Origin: Nocardia abscessus
Lineage (GTDB): Bacteria > Actinomycetota > Actinomycetes > Mycobacteriales > Mycobacteriaceae
Assembly: GCF_015477775.1 (NCBI RefSeq)
Contig: NZ_JADLQO010000008.1
Location: 124,001-188,000, forward strand
Direction: 5' to 3'
Length of the DNA stretch: 64,000 nt
The position numbers were made by a program, and so were the translations under genes. Every line of letters begins with the position of its first letter. The first letter of the stretch is position 1. Positions 51,300-59,658 of this stretch are shown here, piece by piece. Below the pieces are notes generated by a model. The model did no database searches. It had not been told where the DNA came from and was given only the letters and a program-made list of their open reading frames with translations.

Positions 51300-51983
51300 T
51301 CAGCGCGGCGCGGGAACGTGATCGGCCAAGGTGCGCACCATGTCCGAGGCGAGGACGGCGTGGCCACTCATGCTGAAGTGGATCAGGTCGGCGCTCATCA
51401 GATCGAGGCGCAGGCGCAGCGGGTGGTCCCAGAGTTCGAGCAGCAGCGCGTCGTAGCGGTCGGCCAGCTCACGGACCAAGTCGTTGAGCGCGGCCATTCG
51501 CTCGCGCATCGGACGCATCGGCGCCATGCGCTCGACTTCCCAGACGTCGGCGAGGGTGAAGGTGACGACCTGCGCTCCCGTGCGGGCCAGCGTCCCGAAC
51601 AGTGTGTCCAGATTGGCCCGCAGTTCGGCGAGATCGCCGCCGGGCATGAACAGGTCGTTGCCACCGCAGCTGAGATGCACCAGGTCGGGTCGGAATTCGA
51701 GCACCGTCGGCAACTGCTCGGCCAGAACCTGGGCGGAGGTGGCGCCGATCCGGCCGGTGTTCAGGTAGGCCAGGCCCGGGCGCACCGCGGTGAGCACAGC
51801 GGCGACGCGGTCGGCCCAGCCCACCGGTTGGTAACCCGGGCTCGGGTCGCCGACGCCCTGCGCGATGGAGTCGCCGAGCACCGCGTAGCGCTGCCACGGG
51901 GCGTCGGCGAGCAGGCGTCGCTGTTCGGCGGGCGGCAGCAGCAGGGGATCGTTGGCTTCGGTGCGGACGGTGTTGTCGCTCAC
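51300..51983 (-). CDS. SGNH/GDSL hydrolase
   Basis: This is a 227-residue SGNH-fold esterase. Block I is YAVLGDSIAQGVGD (Ser nucleophile), block III HLSCGGNDLF (Gly and Asn of the oxyanion hole), and block V near the end is DLIHFSMSGH (Asp and His). It has no signal peptide, so it is cytoplasmic. Start GTG 51983. It lies eight bases after the MFS gene on the same strand, suggesting joint expression under the TetR regulator. Substrate unknown. Confidence 0.88.
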   Translation of the reverse strand: MSDNTVRTEANDPLLLPPAEQRRLLADAPWQRYAVLGDSIAQGVGDPSPGYQPVGWADRVAAVLTAVRPGLAYLNTGRIGATSAQVLAEQLPTVLEFRPDLVHLSCGGNDLFMPGGDLAELRANLDTLFGTLARTGAQVVTFTLADVWEVERMAPMRPMRERMAALNDLVRELADRYDALLLELWDHPLRLRLDLMSADLIHFSMSGHAVLASDMVRTLADHVPAPR

Positions 51984-51991
51984 GGTGTTTC

Positions 51992-53401
51992 CTAGCTATC
52001 GATGGAGAAGGACGGGGTGCGGGCGGGTAGGGCGGCCAGGCAGGCGGCCACGGCGGCGATGCCCGCGCACACGGCGAAGAGGGTGTGGAACGCGACGAGC
52101 GGAGCGTCCGGCCGCGCCGCGAACACGGCGGCGAGGACGGCCACGCCGAGCGCACCGCCCACTTGCCGCGCCGTCAGATTCATGCCGGTACCGGCGGCGA
52201 ACTGCTGCGGCGGAAGGGAACTGGCGGCCGCGGTGCCCAGCACCGTGACGACGAACCCGATGCCGCCACCGCCGAGCACGCCGGCCGGAATCCAGACCGA
52301 CCACAGGGCAGCGGTGGAACCGAAGGCATCCGTGCTCATCCACACGGTGCACGCCACGAACATCAGCGCCCCGAGCACACCGAGCCATCGCCTGACCGTG
52401 GGTGAGCCGACCCGTCCCGCCACGGTGGCCGTCACCATCGAGGCCACCGCGCCGATGGTCATCGCGCCCGCCGAGCCGAGCACCGAGTAGCCCCAGACCG
52501 CGTCCAGGAACAGTGGTCCCGCCAGCAACCAGGCGAACATGGCGGCGCCGAAGACGAACGAGGTCGCGTTGGCCAGCGCGTACGACCTGCTACGCCAGAG
52601 GTCCACGGCGACGGCGGGATCGTGGTGCCGCGCCGAACGCGCGAGCGCGGCGACGACCAGCAGTCCGCCGCCGATCAGGGCGGCCAGTGTCCCCACCGAG
52701 GTCCAGCCCCAGCGCTGCCCCTCGGTGACGCCGGCGACCAGTCCGCCGAGACCGAGTGCCACCGCGATGGTGCCGATCGGGTCCGGTAGCGCACCGCCCG
52801 AAGGGCGAGCGTCCGCCGGAATGCGCGTCGCCGCCGCGATGAGCAGCAGCGCCACCGGCACGTTGATCACGAAAACCGCTCGCCAGTCGAATCCTTCGAC
52901 CAGCGCGCCGCCGAGCGCGGGACCGACCACGGCGGCGAACCCGCCCGCAGCCGACCACGCCCCGATGGCCGCGCCGATCTTCTCGCGTGGCGTGGCGGCG
53001 AGCACCGAGCCGAGGGCGGACGGGACCATCAGCGCCGCCGTCGCGCCTTGCAGTATCCGGCCCGCGATGAGCCAGCCCGCTGTCGGCGCGAGCCCGCACA
53101 GCAGGGAGGTGAGGGCGAATCCGGCCAGCGCGCCGAGGAACAGCCTGCGCCGCCCGAGCGTGTCGGCGAAACGGCCTGCCGGAGTGAGCAGCGCGGCGAA
53201 AGCGACCGCGTATCCGCTGACGACCCAGGTCAGCGTGGTGGTGGCCGTGCCGGGGAAGTCCCGGGCGATGGAGGGGAAGGCGATGTTGACGACCGAGAGG
53301 TCGAGGAAGGCGATGAACGCCGCACCACAGGCGATCAGCAAGGTGCGGGTAGCCGCGGTCGCGGTCGGCGGGCTGTCGAGCCGCACGGACGCGTCGGTCA
53401 T
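51992..53401 (-). CDS. MFS drug efflux transporter, DHA2 type
   Basis: This is a 469-residue polytopic protein with about 14 membrane helices, as in the EmrB/QacA group. Motif A-like GRFADTLGRRRLF and the first-helix motif LDLSVVNIAFP are present, with a motif C-like GPALGGALVEGFDWR. It probably exports hydrophobic drugs or metabolites by proton antiport. ATG 53401 has GAAGGA upstream. It is divergent from the TetR regulator, with palindromes between them. Confidence 0.9.
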   Translation of the reverse strand: MTDASVRLDSPPTATAATRTLLIACGAAFIAFLDLSVVNIAFPSIARDFPGTATTTLTWVVSGYAVAFAALLTPAGRFADTLGRRRLFLGALAGFALTSLLCGLAPTAGWLIAGRILQGATAALMVPSALGSVLAATPREKIGAAIGAWSAAGGFAAVVGPALGGALVEGFDWRAVFVINVPVALLLIAAATRIPADARPSGGALPDPIGTIAVALGLGGLVAGVTEGQRWGWTSVGTLAALIGGGLLVVAALARSARHHDPAVAVDLWRSRSYALANATSFVFGAAMFAWLLAGPLFLDAVWGYSVLGSAGAMTIGAVASMVTATVAGRVGSPTVRRWLGVLGALMFVACTVWMSTDAFGSTAALWSVWIPAGVLGGGGIGFVVTVLGTAAASSLPPQQFAAGTGMNLTARQVGGALGVAVLAAVFAARPDAPLVAFHTLFAVCAGIAAVAACLAALPARTPSFSIDS

Positions 53402-53461
53402 GGGAAGTCCTTCGGAGCAGGGAAACAAAACGCACGATCGTTCGTTCAGTTAAAGTACGAC

Positions 53462-53475
53462 CATACGTTCGTATG
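53462..53475. promoter_or_regulatory. Palindrome between MFS and TetR genes
   Basis: CATACG-TT-CGTATG is a perfect 14-base dyad in the 102-base divergent gap. ACGATCGT nearby is a second small palindrome. They are candidate TetR operators. Confidence 0.6.
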
Positions 53476-53503
53476 TGCAACTGCGGAGTGAAAGAATGAC
53501 GTC

Positions 53504-54124
53504 ATGAGCGAGTCCGTCACCACAGGCCGGCCGCACGACACCGATCAGCGGTTGGCCAAAGGCGCCCGGGCGCGTGCGTCGATCGCCCGCCGCGCCGCCG
53601 ACGTGGCATCGGTCGAAGGGCTCAACGGCCTCAGCATCGGCCGGTTGGCCGCCGACTTGGGCCTGAGCAAGAGCGGCATCGCGACCCTCTTCGGCAGCAA
53701 GGAGAGTTTGCAGCTCGCAGCGGTGAAGTGCGCGCGGCAGGTTTTCATCGATGAAGTCATCACTCCGAGCCGGGGTGAACCCGCCGGACTACCGCGTCTG
53801 CGCGCCCTGGTCGAGCGCTGGTTCGGTCAGGTCGCCCACCCGGCGTTTCCCGGCGGGTGCTTCCGTGTCGCGACCCTCGCGGAGTTCGACAGCAAGCCGG
53901 GACCGGTGCGCGATGCCATCGCCCAGGATCGCCGGGACTGGCTCGACTTCCTGGTCGAGGAGATTCGCCGCGCGCAGGACCAGGGCCATTTCGGTGCACG
54001 CAGCGCCGACGCGGTCGCATTCGAACTGGACGCGGTGATCGCCGCGGCGCACACCGCCCGGCAGATGGGGGACGAGCGGGGCGTCGCCACCGCCCGCGCC
54101 ATAATCGACGACCTGCTCGGCTGA
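53504..54124 (+). CDS. TetR/AcrR-family regulator
   Basis: This is a 206-residue regulator. The N-terminal HTH is ASIARRAADVASVEGLNGLS followed by LAADLGLSKSGIATLFGSKE, typical of TetR repressors. The C-terminal ligand domain has FPGGCFRVATLAEFDSKPGPVRDAI, seen in a subgroup linked to MFS exporters. ATG 53504 follows the family pattern. It probably represses the divergent MFS gene, and the SGNH gene behind it, and is released by a ligand. Confidence 0.9.
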   Translation: MSESVTTGRPHDTDQRLAKGARARASIARRAADVASVEGLNGLSIGRLAADLGLSKSGIATLFGSKESLQLAAVKCARQVFIDEVITPSRGEPAGLPRLRALVERWFGQVAHPAFPGGCFRVATLAEFDSKPGPVRDAIAQDRRDWLDFLVEEIRRAQDQGHFGARSADAVAFELDAVIAAAHTARQMGDERGVATARAIIDDLLG

Positions 54125-54158
54125 ACCGAGACAGCTCGGGTCATGGTCGCCACGGATC

Positions 54159-55631
54159 TCAGCTGCCGGGCCAGGCCAGCCCCTCGAATTTCGGTGGCTG
54201 ATCGGGAAGCAGTTTCAACATCGCGACCGGCTTGTCGACCGGGTTGCCGGACTCGTCGAACGACATCATGCCGCTGGCGCCTTGCACCGCGGTCTGGCCG
54301 CGCAGCCGGGGCAATGTCTGCAACACATCCCCTGCTGTCACCTTGTGGCCCTCGTTACCCGCGGCGCGGCGAATCGCCTGTACCGCCGTCAGCACCGAGT
54401 CGTACGCGATGATCGCGACGGCGTCGTCCAGCAGGTCCGCCGACAAATGGCGGTAGCACACCTCCCCTTCGCACTCGTCGCCGAACTGTTTGATCGAAGC
54501 CGGGTTGAATATGTTCGGGGGAGCCCCGTCCCACGCCTGCGGGTGCGCCAGTTCGGTGAAGAAGACCGAAACGCCGGTGGACAACGCCGTTCCCACCGCG
54601 TGGTCGGGAATCGGGGAGAACGTCATGTCGTCGCCGGTGAGCACCTTGATCGGCTTGTCCCGGCAGTTTCGGGCCGCCAATGCCTGGATGAACGTCGTCG
54701 CATGCCGTGCCCGCCCGGCGAAGAACACCACGTCGGGCGCGGCATGGCAGATATTGGGCATCATGTGGGGGAAGGTGTTGTCCACCCCGGAATTCAGCGA
54801 ATTGTACGGCTCCGTGTGACCGGTGAATTCGTCTCCGAGATACTTCGCGAATTCGTCGCCGAGCGTCACCGAATAGTGATCGTGCGGGTTGCGGTCCCGC
54901 ACCAGCACAACACGTTTCGCGCCCGTGCCGACGGCATAGTTGGCGGCCGCCTGCGCCAGCGCCGCATTGGTCGGCGCCACCCGCAGAAAGCCGCTGACGC
55001 CTGCCAGCGGATGCGCGGTCACCGTGGACCCGATCATCGGCATCGGCAACTGTGCCAGCCGTTGCATCGCGTGCACCGCGTTGTCGACACTGAGACCGAT
55101 ACCGGTCACGGTGACGATGCGTTCTTCGGCGCGACGCTGCTCGAGCTCTTCGAGCGCCGCACGCCACTGGGTCAGTCCGCTACCCGCGTTCGCCAGCAGC
55201 AGCCGGATCAACGGTGTGTTCCCCGTGCGCCGCTCCTTGTTGGCCGCGAGCTGGGCCAAGTGCGCGCCCTCCAGGTGATGGCGGACCCACGCCGCGGAGA
55301 CCACATCGTCCTCGCGAACCGTCATCGGCAGCAGGACCACAACACTCACATAGTCCGCGCCTCGCTCGATGACATCGCTGTTCTCCTTGCGGATCCGCTC
55401 TTCGACATCGGCCAGCTCCGGCGCGAACACCACGCTGCCATCGGTCAGTCCGACACATTCGTCGTGCGGACCTACGCGCGAGACACCGTCACCGCAGCGT
55501 TCGGTCCACGCCACCACGTTGGGCACCACGACCAGCGCGGCCACCAGGCCGACGGCCACGGCGAAGACCACCCCGGCGGCCAGCACCCATCGCCGCCGCC
55601 GCGGTCGAGGCACCACGATCGGATCACTCAT
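54159..55631 (-). CDS. Membrane-anchored periplasmic-binding-protein-like protein (type I fold)
   Basis: This is a 490-residue protein. After a short basic cytoplasmic head (PRPRRRRW) comes one membrane helix (residues 15-36, VLAAGVVFAVAVGLVAALVV). A large extracytoplasmic type I periplasmic-binding fold follows, as in branched-chain amino-acid receptors: MPMIGSTVTAHPLAG, VVLVRDRNPHDHYSVTLGDEF, DVVFFAGRARH and VTAGDVLQTLPRLRG. Paired cysteines (CGDG/HDEC and CEGEVC) may form disulfides. There is no permease or transport ATPase nearby. It shares a TGATG junction with the P-loop ATPase gene, so the pair may be a sensor and effector. Confidence 0.8.
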   Translation of the reverse strand: MSDPIVVPRPRRRRWVLAAGVVFAVAVGLVAALVVVPNVVAWTERCGDGVSRVGPHDECVGLTDGSVVFAPELADVEERIRKENSDVIERGADYVSVVVLLPMTVREDDVVSAAWVRHHLEGAHLAQLAANKERRTGNTPLIRLLLANAGSGLTQWRAALEELEQRRAEERIVTVTGIGLSVDNAVHAMQRLAQLPMPMIGSTVTAHPLAGVSGFLRVAPTNAALAQAAANYAVGTGAKRVVLVRDRNPHDHYSVTLGDEFAKYLGDEFTGHTEPYNSLNSGVDNTFPHMMPNICHAAPDVVFFAGRARHATTFIQALAARNCRDKPIKVLTGDDMTFSPIPDHAVGTALSTGVSVFFTELAHPQAWDGAPPNIFNPASIKQFGDECEGEVCYRHLSADLLDDAVAIIAYDSVLTAVQAIRRAAGNEGHKVTAGDVLQTLPRLRGQTAVQGASGMMSFDESGNPVDKPVAMLKLLPDQPPKFEGLAWPGS

Positions 55632-57652
55632 CAGTACCTCCCGGCTCGTTCGTGCAACAGGACAGAACCGGGGCCCCGGCCACGGGCCAACTCCCGGAAC
55701 TGGCCGGCGATGGTCTCGTTCAACGTCTGCTCCGGATCACCGAGCGGGTCACTGCGCACCCAGAGGCTCGCGATCAGCCAGGCCAACGCGTCGTCCTTGC
55801 CGAACCCGCTGCCGCGCACGAGGTCGCGAACCTGGTCGATCGGCGCCCGCCCGGCGTCCGAGCGATTCGGCGCCGAGGTGATCAGATCCAGCTCCGTCAG
55901 CCAGATCCGCGCGCTCGGCACATCGATCTCGTCGTCGGCGCGGCGAAACGGCCGTCCCAGGTAGTCGACCACGGCGGTGAGATTCCCCAGCGCCAGCTCG
56001 TGATAGCACACCCCGACCTCCTGCCCGCCGCGGCGATAGACCTCCCGGCAGAGCTCATGTGTCCGCGCCCAGTCCCGCGGATCGGTATCGTCCCGGGCGG
56101 CCAGCTCACGCAGCAGGATCCGGCGCAACCAAGGATGGATCTCCAGCTCCGTCGGCGCGCCGTCACGCTCCCGGATCCACAAATGGTTACGCAGCGTCTC
56201 CAGCAGCCCCTCCCCGTTGGGCACCTCCGAGTCCAGCACCTCGGGCCGATACAGCATGTCCACGTTGCGTGCGGCGCTGGCGGTGACCAGATCGCGCCTG
56301 TCCGGCAGCACCGCGAAGTCCCGCAGGAACCGCTCGAGCATGTCTTCGTGCACGGTCCGCCGGGAATCGTCGGTCGCGGCGTCGGGTGGCCTCGGACGCG
56401 GCTGGTCGAGCACCCGGCGGGCCGTCGCCAACCGCGCCCGATAGTCGGTCCGGGCCAGCACGGCGAGAATCTCGGAGCTGCCACCCGGATGTCCCGCCGT
56501 CAAGCCGCGCACGAAATCGGCGATCCGCGGGGTGTCGTAGAGGCCGCGATCCGCCGCCAGCTGGGCGATGTCCTTGGCCGTGAGCCTGCTCAGATCCAGC
56601 AGGTACCACGGACTCCACGGACACTCCGCCGCGGGATCCCGCGGCCAGTCGCTCTCGATGTCCGACGGCCTGCGCGGCGCGGGAAAGCTCAGCGTTCCGG
56701 TCCGGTGCTCGGGCGGGCGTTCCTCGTCGCGGTCGAACCGATATCCACCGGGCCGGTGCCAACTATCGCTCCAATAGGGGATCCACGTGCGGCTGGCCGC
56801 GATCACCACCATCGGATCGAACGCCGTGCCCGCCCTACGCCGTGCCTCCTGCAGCGCCAGCAGAAACTTCCGCCCCGCCGGAGTGTGCACATTGTCCAGC
56901 AGGACAAGGCAATTCAGCGTGCGCCGTGCTCCCGCGGACCCGGTGTATGCGCGCCGGAGATCGCCGAGGAACGCCTCGCAGAACAGTGCGTCGGCCTCGG
57001 CGCGCAGGTCGGCGTTGCCATCGGCGTCCGTGTCGTTGTCGTGCGACCACATGGCCAGGTCGATGAGCGCGTCCTCGGGGCCTGCCTGCGCGCCCGGTGC
57101 ACGTGGCACGCCTCGCAGTAACCGCCTGCGGTCCAATCGACCCAGGCCGCGCAGCAGCACGTCGACGGCAGCAGCCGTCCAAGGGGGCAGGCCCCCTGCG
57201 GTCCCGGTCAACGCCACCAGCTCGACGATGCTCTCGCGATTGCGTTCGATCGGCCGGGCCTCCAGCAGAATGCGGCGCAGTTGGCGCAGCGCTTCCCGGC
57301 GATCGTCGGCCTGCGTGTGCAGTGTGCTGCCCACCACCAGCAGGCACACCGACAGCTGGGGGAAAGCCGGCCTGCCGAACTGGCCCCACTGCTTGCTCAG
57401 CTCGAAGGCCAGCTTCCCGAGCACTTCTCGCGGCTCCCGCTGCCCGCTCTCGAAGTCCAGGTAGGCATGCGGGACCAGCTCGCACCGAGACTTCATCGCG
57501 CGCAACAGCTCCGTCTTACCGGTGCCACGCGGGCCGAGCGCGACGACGACCGGTAGCTTGCGGCTGCGCCCCTCCGGCCGCTGCAATAGATGCTCGAGCA
57601 GCCACCCGGTGACAGCGTGCAACCCGCTCAGACCCCACTCGTCTCTGGGCAT
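55631..57652 (-). CDS. STAND-like P-loop ATPase
   Basis: This is a 673-residue cytoplasmic protein. Walker A is GPRGTGKT (residues 40-47) and a Walker B-like NCLVLLD lies at about 247-253. Further on is a GLTAGHPGGSSEILAVLAR segment that resembles the GxP-containing winged-helix region of STAND/NB-ARC proteins. The C-terminal part is helical with no recognised effector (no TIR, protease or nuclease motif seen). There are no membrane segments. It is co-transcribed with the anchored periplasmic-binding-fold protein, with a one-base overlap. It may gate or respond to that protein. Function unknown. Confidence 0.72.
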   Translation of the reverse strand: MPRDEWGLSGLHAVTGWLLEHLLQRPEGRSRKLPVVVALGPRGTGKTELLRAMKSRCELVPHAYLDFESGQREPREVLGKLAFELSKQWGQFGRPAFPQLSVCLLVVGSTLHTQADDRREALRQLRRILLEARPIERNRESIVELVALTGTAGGLPPWTAAAVDVLLRGLGRLDRRRLLRGVPRAPGAQAGPEDALIDLAMWSHDNDTDADGNADLRAEADALFCEAFLGDLRRAYTGSAGARRTLNCLVLLDNVHTPAGRKFLLALQEARRRAGTAFDPMVVIAASRTWIPYWSDSWHRPGGYRFDRDEERPPEHRTGTLSFPAPRRPSDIESDWPRDPAAECPWSPWYLLDLSRLTAKDIAQLAADRGLYDTPRIADFVRGLTAGHPGGSSEILAVLARTDYRARLATARRVLDQPRPRPPDAATDDSRRTVHEDMLERFLRDFAVLPDRRDLVTASAARNVDMLYRPEVLDSEVPNGEGLLETLRNHLWIRERDGAPTELEIHPWLRRILLRELAARDDTDPRDWARTHELCREVYRRGGQEVGVCYHELALGNLTAVVDYLGRPFRRADDEIDVPSARIWLTELDLITSAPNRSDAGRAPIDQVRDLVRGSGFGKDDALAWLIASLWVRSDPLGDPEQTLNETIAGQFRELARGRGPGSVLLHERAGRY

Positions 57653-58019
57653 CGCCCTCTATCCCGCGTTCGTCCGGCGCTACTACTGACTGGAGCGTTT
57701 CGTCGTGGAGACCGAATCACGCGGGTACTCGAGCGATTTCGCGGATTCGGCACTTGCCGTCGCCCCCACACGATGGCTGCCCTATTCCCACCGTAGGCAA
57801 TACTCGTCGTGCATCGATCACTATAATCGGCCGCCGCTCCCATCGCGCGCGGCGGCGGCCGGGCCGCCGAACTATCGGAAGAATCTCGACAAATCCACGC
57901 GCGCACTGACATTCGACGAAAAGATCCGGACGCTACACGGTGAAGTTACGCGGACCATCGACTACGTTGTGGTCGCCGAGCGGGACACCGCCGTCGTTCC
58001 GGATCTGCCGGTCGGCCGA
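57653..58019. other. Intergenic region upstream of the STAND-like gene
   Basis: These 367 bases include a relatively AT-rich patch with TATAAT at 57822-57827, but no matching -35 was found on either strand. No convincing gene, repeat or hairpin was found. Confidence 0.35.
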
Positions 58020-58706
58020 CTAGTCCGCCGGCGACCCGTTGACCAGGTAGTCCAGGTAGGAGCCCGGGATGGGAGACAATTCGACGCCGTCGGCGTCCAC
58101 GATGTGCGGCCGGATGGTGCCGGTGGGCGTGATCTCGGGGCTTTCGATCAGCACCGTGGTCGAAACGGGCAGCGCGAGGAACTGCACCGCGAACGGCATG
58201 GCGGCGGCCAGCTCGAGCAGCGTGGTGTAGTACGACGAGCGGTGCGTGTGCTCCTCGAAGCATTCCACCGACCAGCCGGAGAATTCGGGGTCGCCGGGCT
58301 CGGTGCGGGTCAGCACCAGCACCGGCGACTCGAGCCCGCACGACGAGACGATCGCCTGCTGGTCCTCGCCGGGGAAGTCGATACGGTCGGCGAGGCCGGC
58401 GCCGGCCGCCACTTCGCGCTGGAACCAGACGTCGCGCAGCGTGCGGTCGACCTGCTCGACCCAGGTCTGCGCGTCGGAGCGTTCGGCGAGCCCCAGTGTG
58501 CCGTCCGCGCGCTCACGCACCCGGACGAGGTTCCAGCCGATCCGGATCGTCTCGCCGGGGCGGTATCGCGTGCCCGCCGCGACCGACGACTCCAGGTAGG
58601 ACAGCAGCCAGCTCGCCGTGCCCGGCAACTGAGCCTCCGCGAAGACCACGGTGAATTCGGGATGTCCGTGGTCGGCGCAGGAGGTGGTGCTGAACGTGTC
58701 GGCCAT
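58020..58706 (-). CDS. Uncharacterised soluble protein
   Basis: This is a 228-residue acidic protein without signal peptide or membrane segment. It contains IVSSCGLESPVLVL, then FSGWSVECFEEHTHRSSYYTTLLELAAAMPFAVQFLALP. The order VSS...SGW...ALP resembles DUF2185/Imm33-like proteins, which I recall only loosely. ATG 58706 is the clear start. It lies between the STAND module and the sulfur operon and reads in the same direction as the operon, 87 bases after the chelatase gene. No link to sulfur metabolism is evident. Confidence 0.65.
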   Translation of the reverse strand: MADTFSTTSCADHGHPEFTVVFAEAQLPGTASWLLSYLESSVAAGTRYRPGETIRIGWNLVRVRERADGTLGLAERSDAQTWVEQVDRTLRDVWFQREVAAGAGLADRIDFPGEDQQAIVSSCGLESPVLVLTRTEPGDPEFSGWSVECFEEHTHRSSYYTTLLELAAAMPFAVQFLALPVSTTVLIESPEITPTGTIRPHIVDADGVELSPIPGSYLDYLVNGSPAD

Positions 58707-58793
58707 GGCACGTTCTTAGCACGACCGGTCGTCACCGGGACGCTCCCACGACGGGAGTCCGGCTCGCCGCAGCAGGCGAGGAGAACACTCCGA

Positions 58794-59657
58794 TCAGGCC
58801 GAAAGGGCGCGCGTCTCCTCGTTGGCCGCGTGATAGCGATCCAGGACGACCTGGGTGAGTGCCGGATGCGCGCCGAGGACCCCGGCGTGGATCGCCTGCG
58901 GCGCCGCGTGGGCCAAGCGATCGGTCAGCAGACCGGGCGCGAGGAACCAGGGGGCCACCAGTACCTGTTCCGCACCGCGGGCGCGCAGTCGCGAAATCGC
59001 CTCGGTCACCGACGGTTCGGTGGTCGCGAAGCAGATCTCGGTGCGCCAGCCGGTGCGGGCCGCGAGCCGGGTGGCGACCTCGGCGGTGCGGGCGTTGCCC
59101 GCGACCGACGACGAGCCGACCGCCGCGACCGCGACGCCGAGGCGACGATCCGCCGAGGCGTCCCCGCCAACGGCGGCGAGGACACGGTCGCGGAGAGCGC
59201 CGATCAGCCCGGCGTCGGCGCCGAGCACGTCGGCCTGGGTCAGGCGCAGCCCGGGCCGGCGGGCGCGGGCGGCGGCGAGCAGGCCGGGCAGGTCGACCCT
59301 GGCATGGAAGGCGCTGCCGAGCAGCAGCGGTGTCACCACCGCGTGGGTATGTCCGTCGGCGGCAACGGCATCCACGACCTGTTCGACCGAAGGGGCGGTG
59401 AGATCGAGGAACGCCGTCCGGACGTCCAGGTCGGGCCGCGCGGCCGCGAGGGCGCCGACCACCTCCGCGACGGTCGCCGCCGACCGCGGATCACGACTGC
59501 CGTGGGCTACCGCGATCAGCGCGGGTGGCCGCGCCGCGCTCGCACCGAACAGGGCCGCGTGATGACCGGCTCCGGATGTCATCGGCCCCGAGCGACCCGC
59601 CAGGGCGCTCGCGCGCAGGACCGGCGGAGTGCCGAAAAGGGCTCGTGACACCGGCAT
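58794..59657 (-). CDS. CbiX-type chelatase (sirohydrochlorin chelatase family)
   Basis: This is a 287-residue protein with two CbiX-like halves. The first contains LIAVAHGSRDPRSAATV, with the metal-binding His, and the second LVAPWFLAPGLLTDRL. The family inserts Fe or Co into sirohydrochlorin. It starts one base after the cysN stop, in the sulfur operon, so making siroheme for NirA is the natural role. M. tuberculosis has a chelatase-like gene next to cysH. ATG 59657 is used; ATG 59582 would remove 25 unconserved residues. Confidence 0.87.
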   Translation of the reverse strand: MPVSRALFGTPPVLRASALAGRSGPMTSGAGHHAALFGASAARPPALIAVAHGSRDPRSAATVAEVVGALAAARPDLDVRTAFLDLTAPSVEQVVDAVAADGHTHAVVTPLLLGSAFHARVDLPGLLAAARARRPGLRLTQADVLGADAGLIGALRDRVLAAVGGDASADRRLGVAVAAVGSSSVAGNARTAEVATRLAARTGWRTEICFATTEPSVTEAISRLRARGAEQVLVAPWFLAPGLLTDRLAHAAPQAIHAGVLGAHPALTQVVLDRYHAANEETRALSA

Positions 59658-59658
59658 G

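Noticed and set aside
57822..57827. TATAAT as a promoter for the STAND-like gene
   Set aside because: It is on the + strand and has no -35 partner at 16-18 bases on either strand.
57705..59648. A 647-codon + strand open frame
   Set aside because: It is the mirror of the unknown gene and the chelatase, with shadow-like Arg/Gly/Asp-rich composition and no motif.
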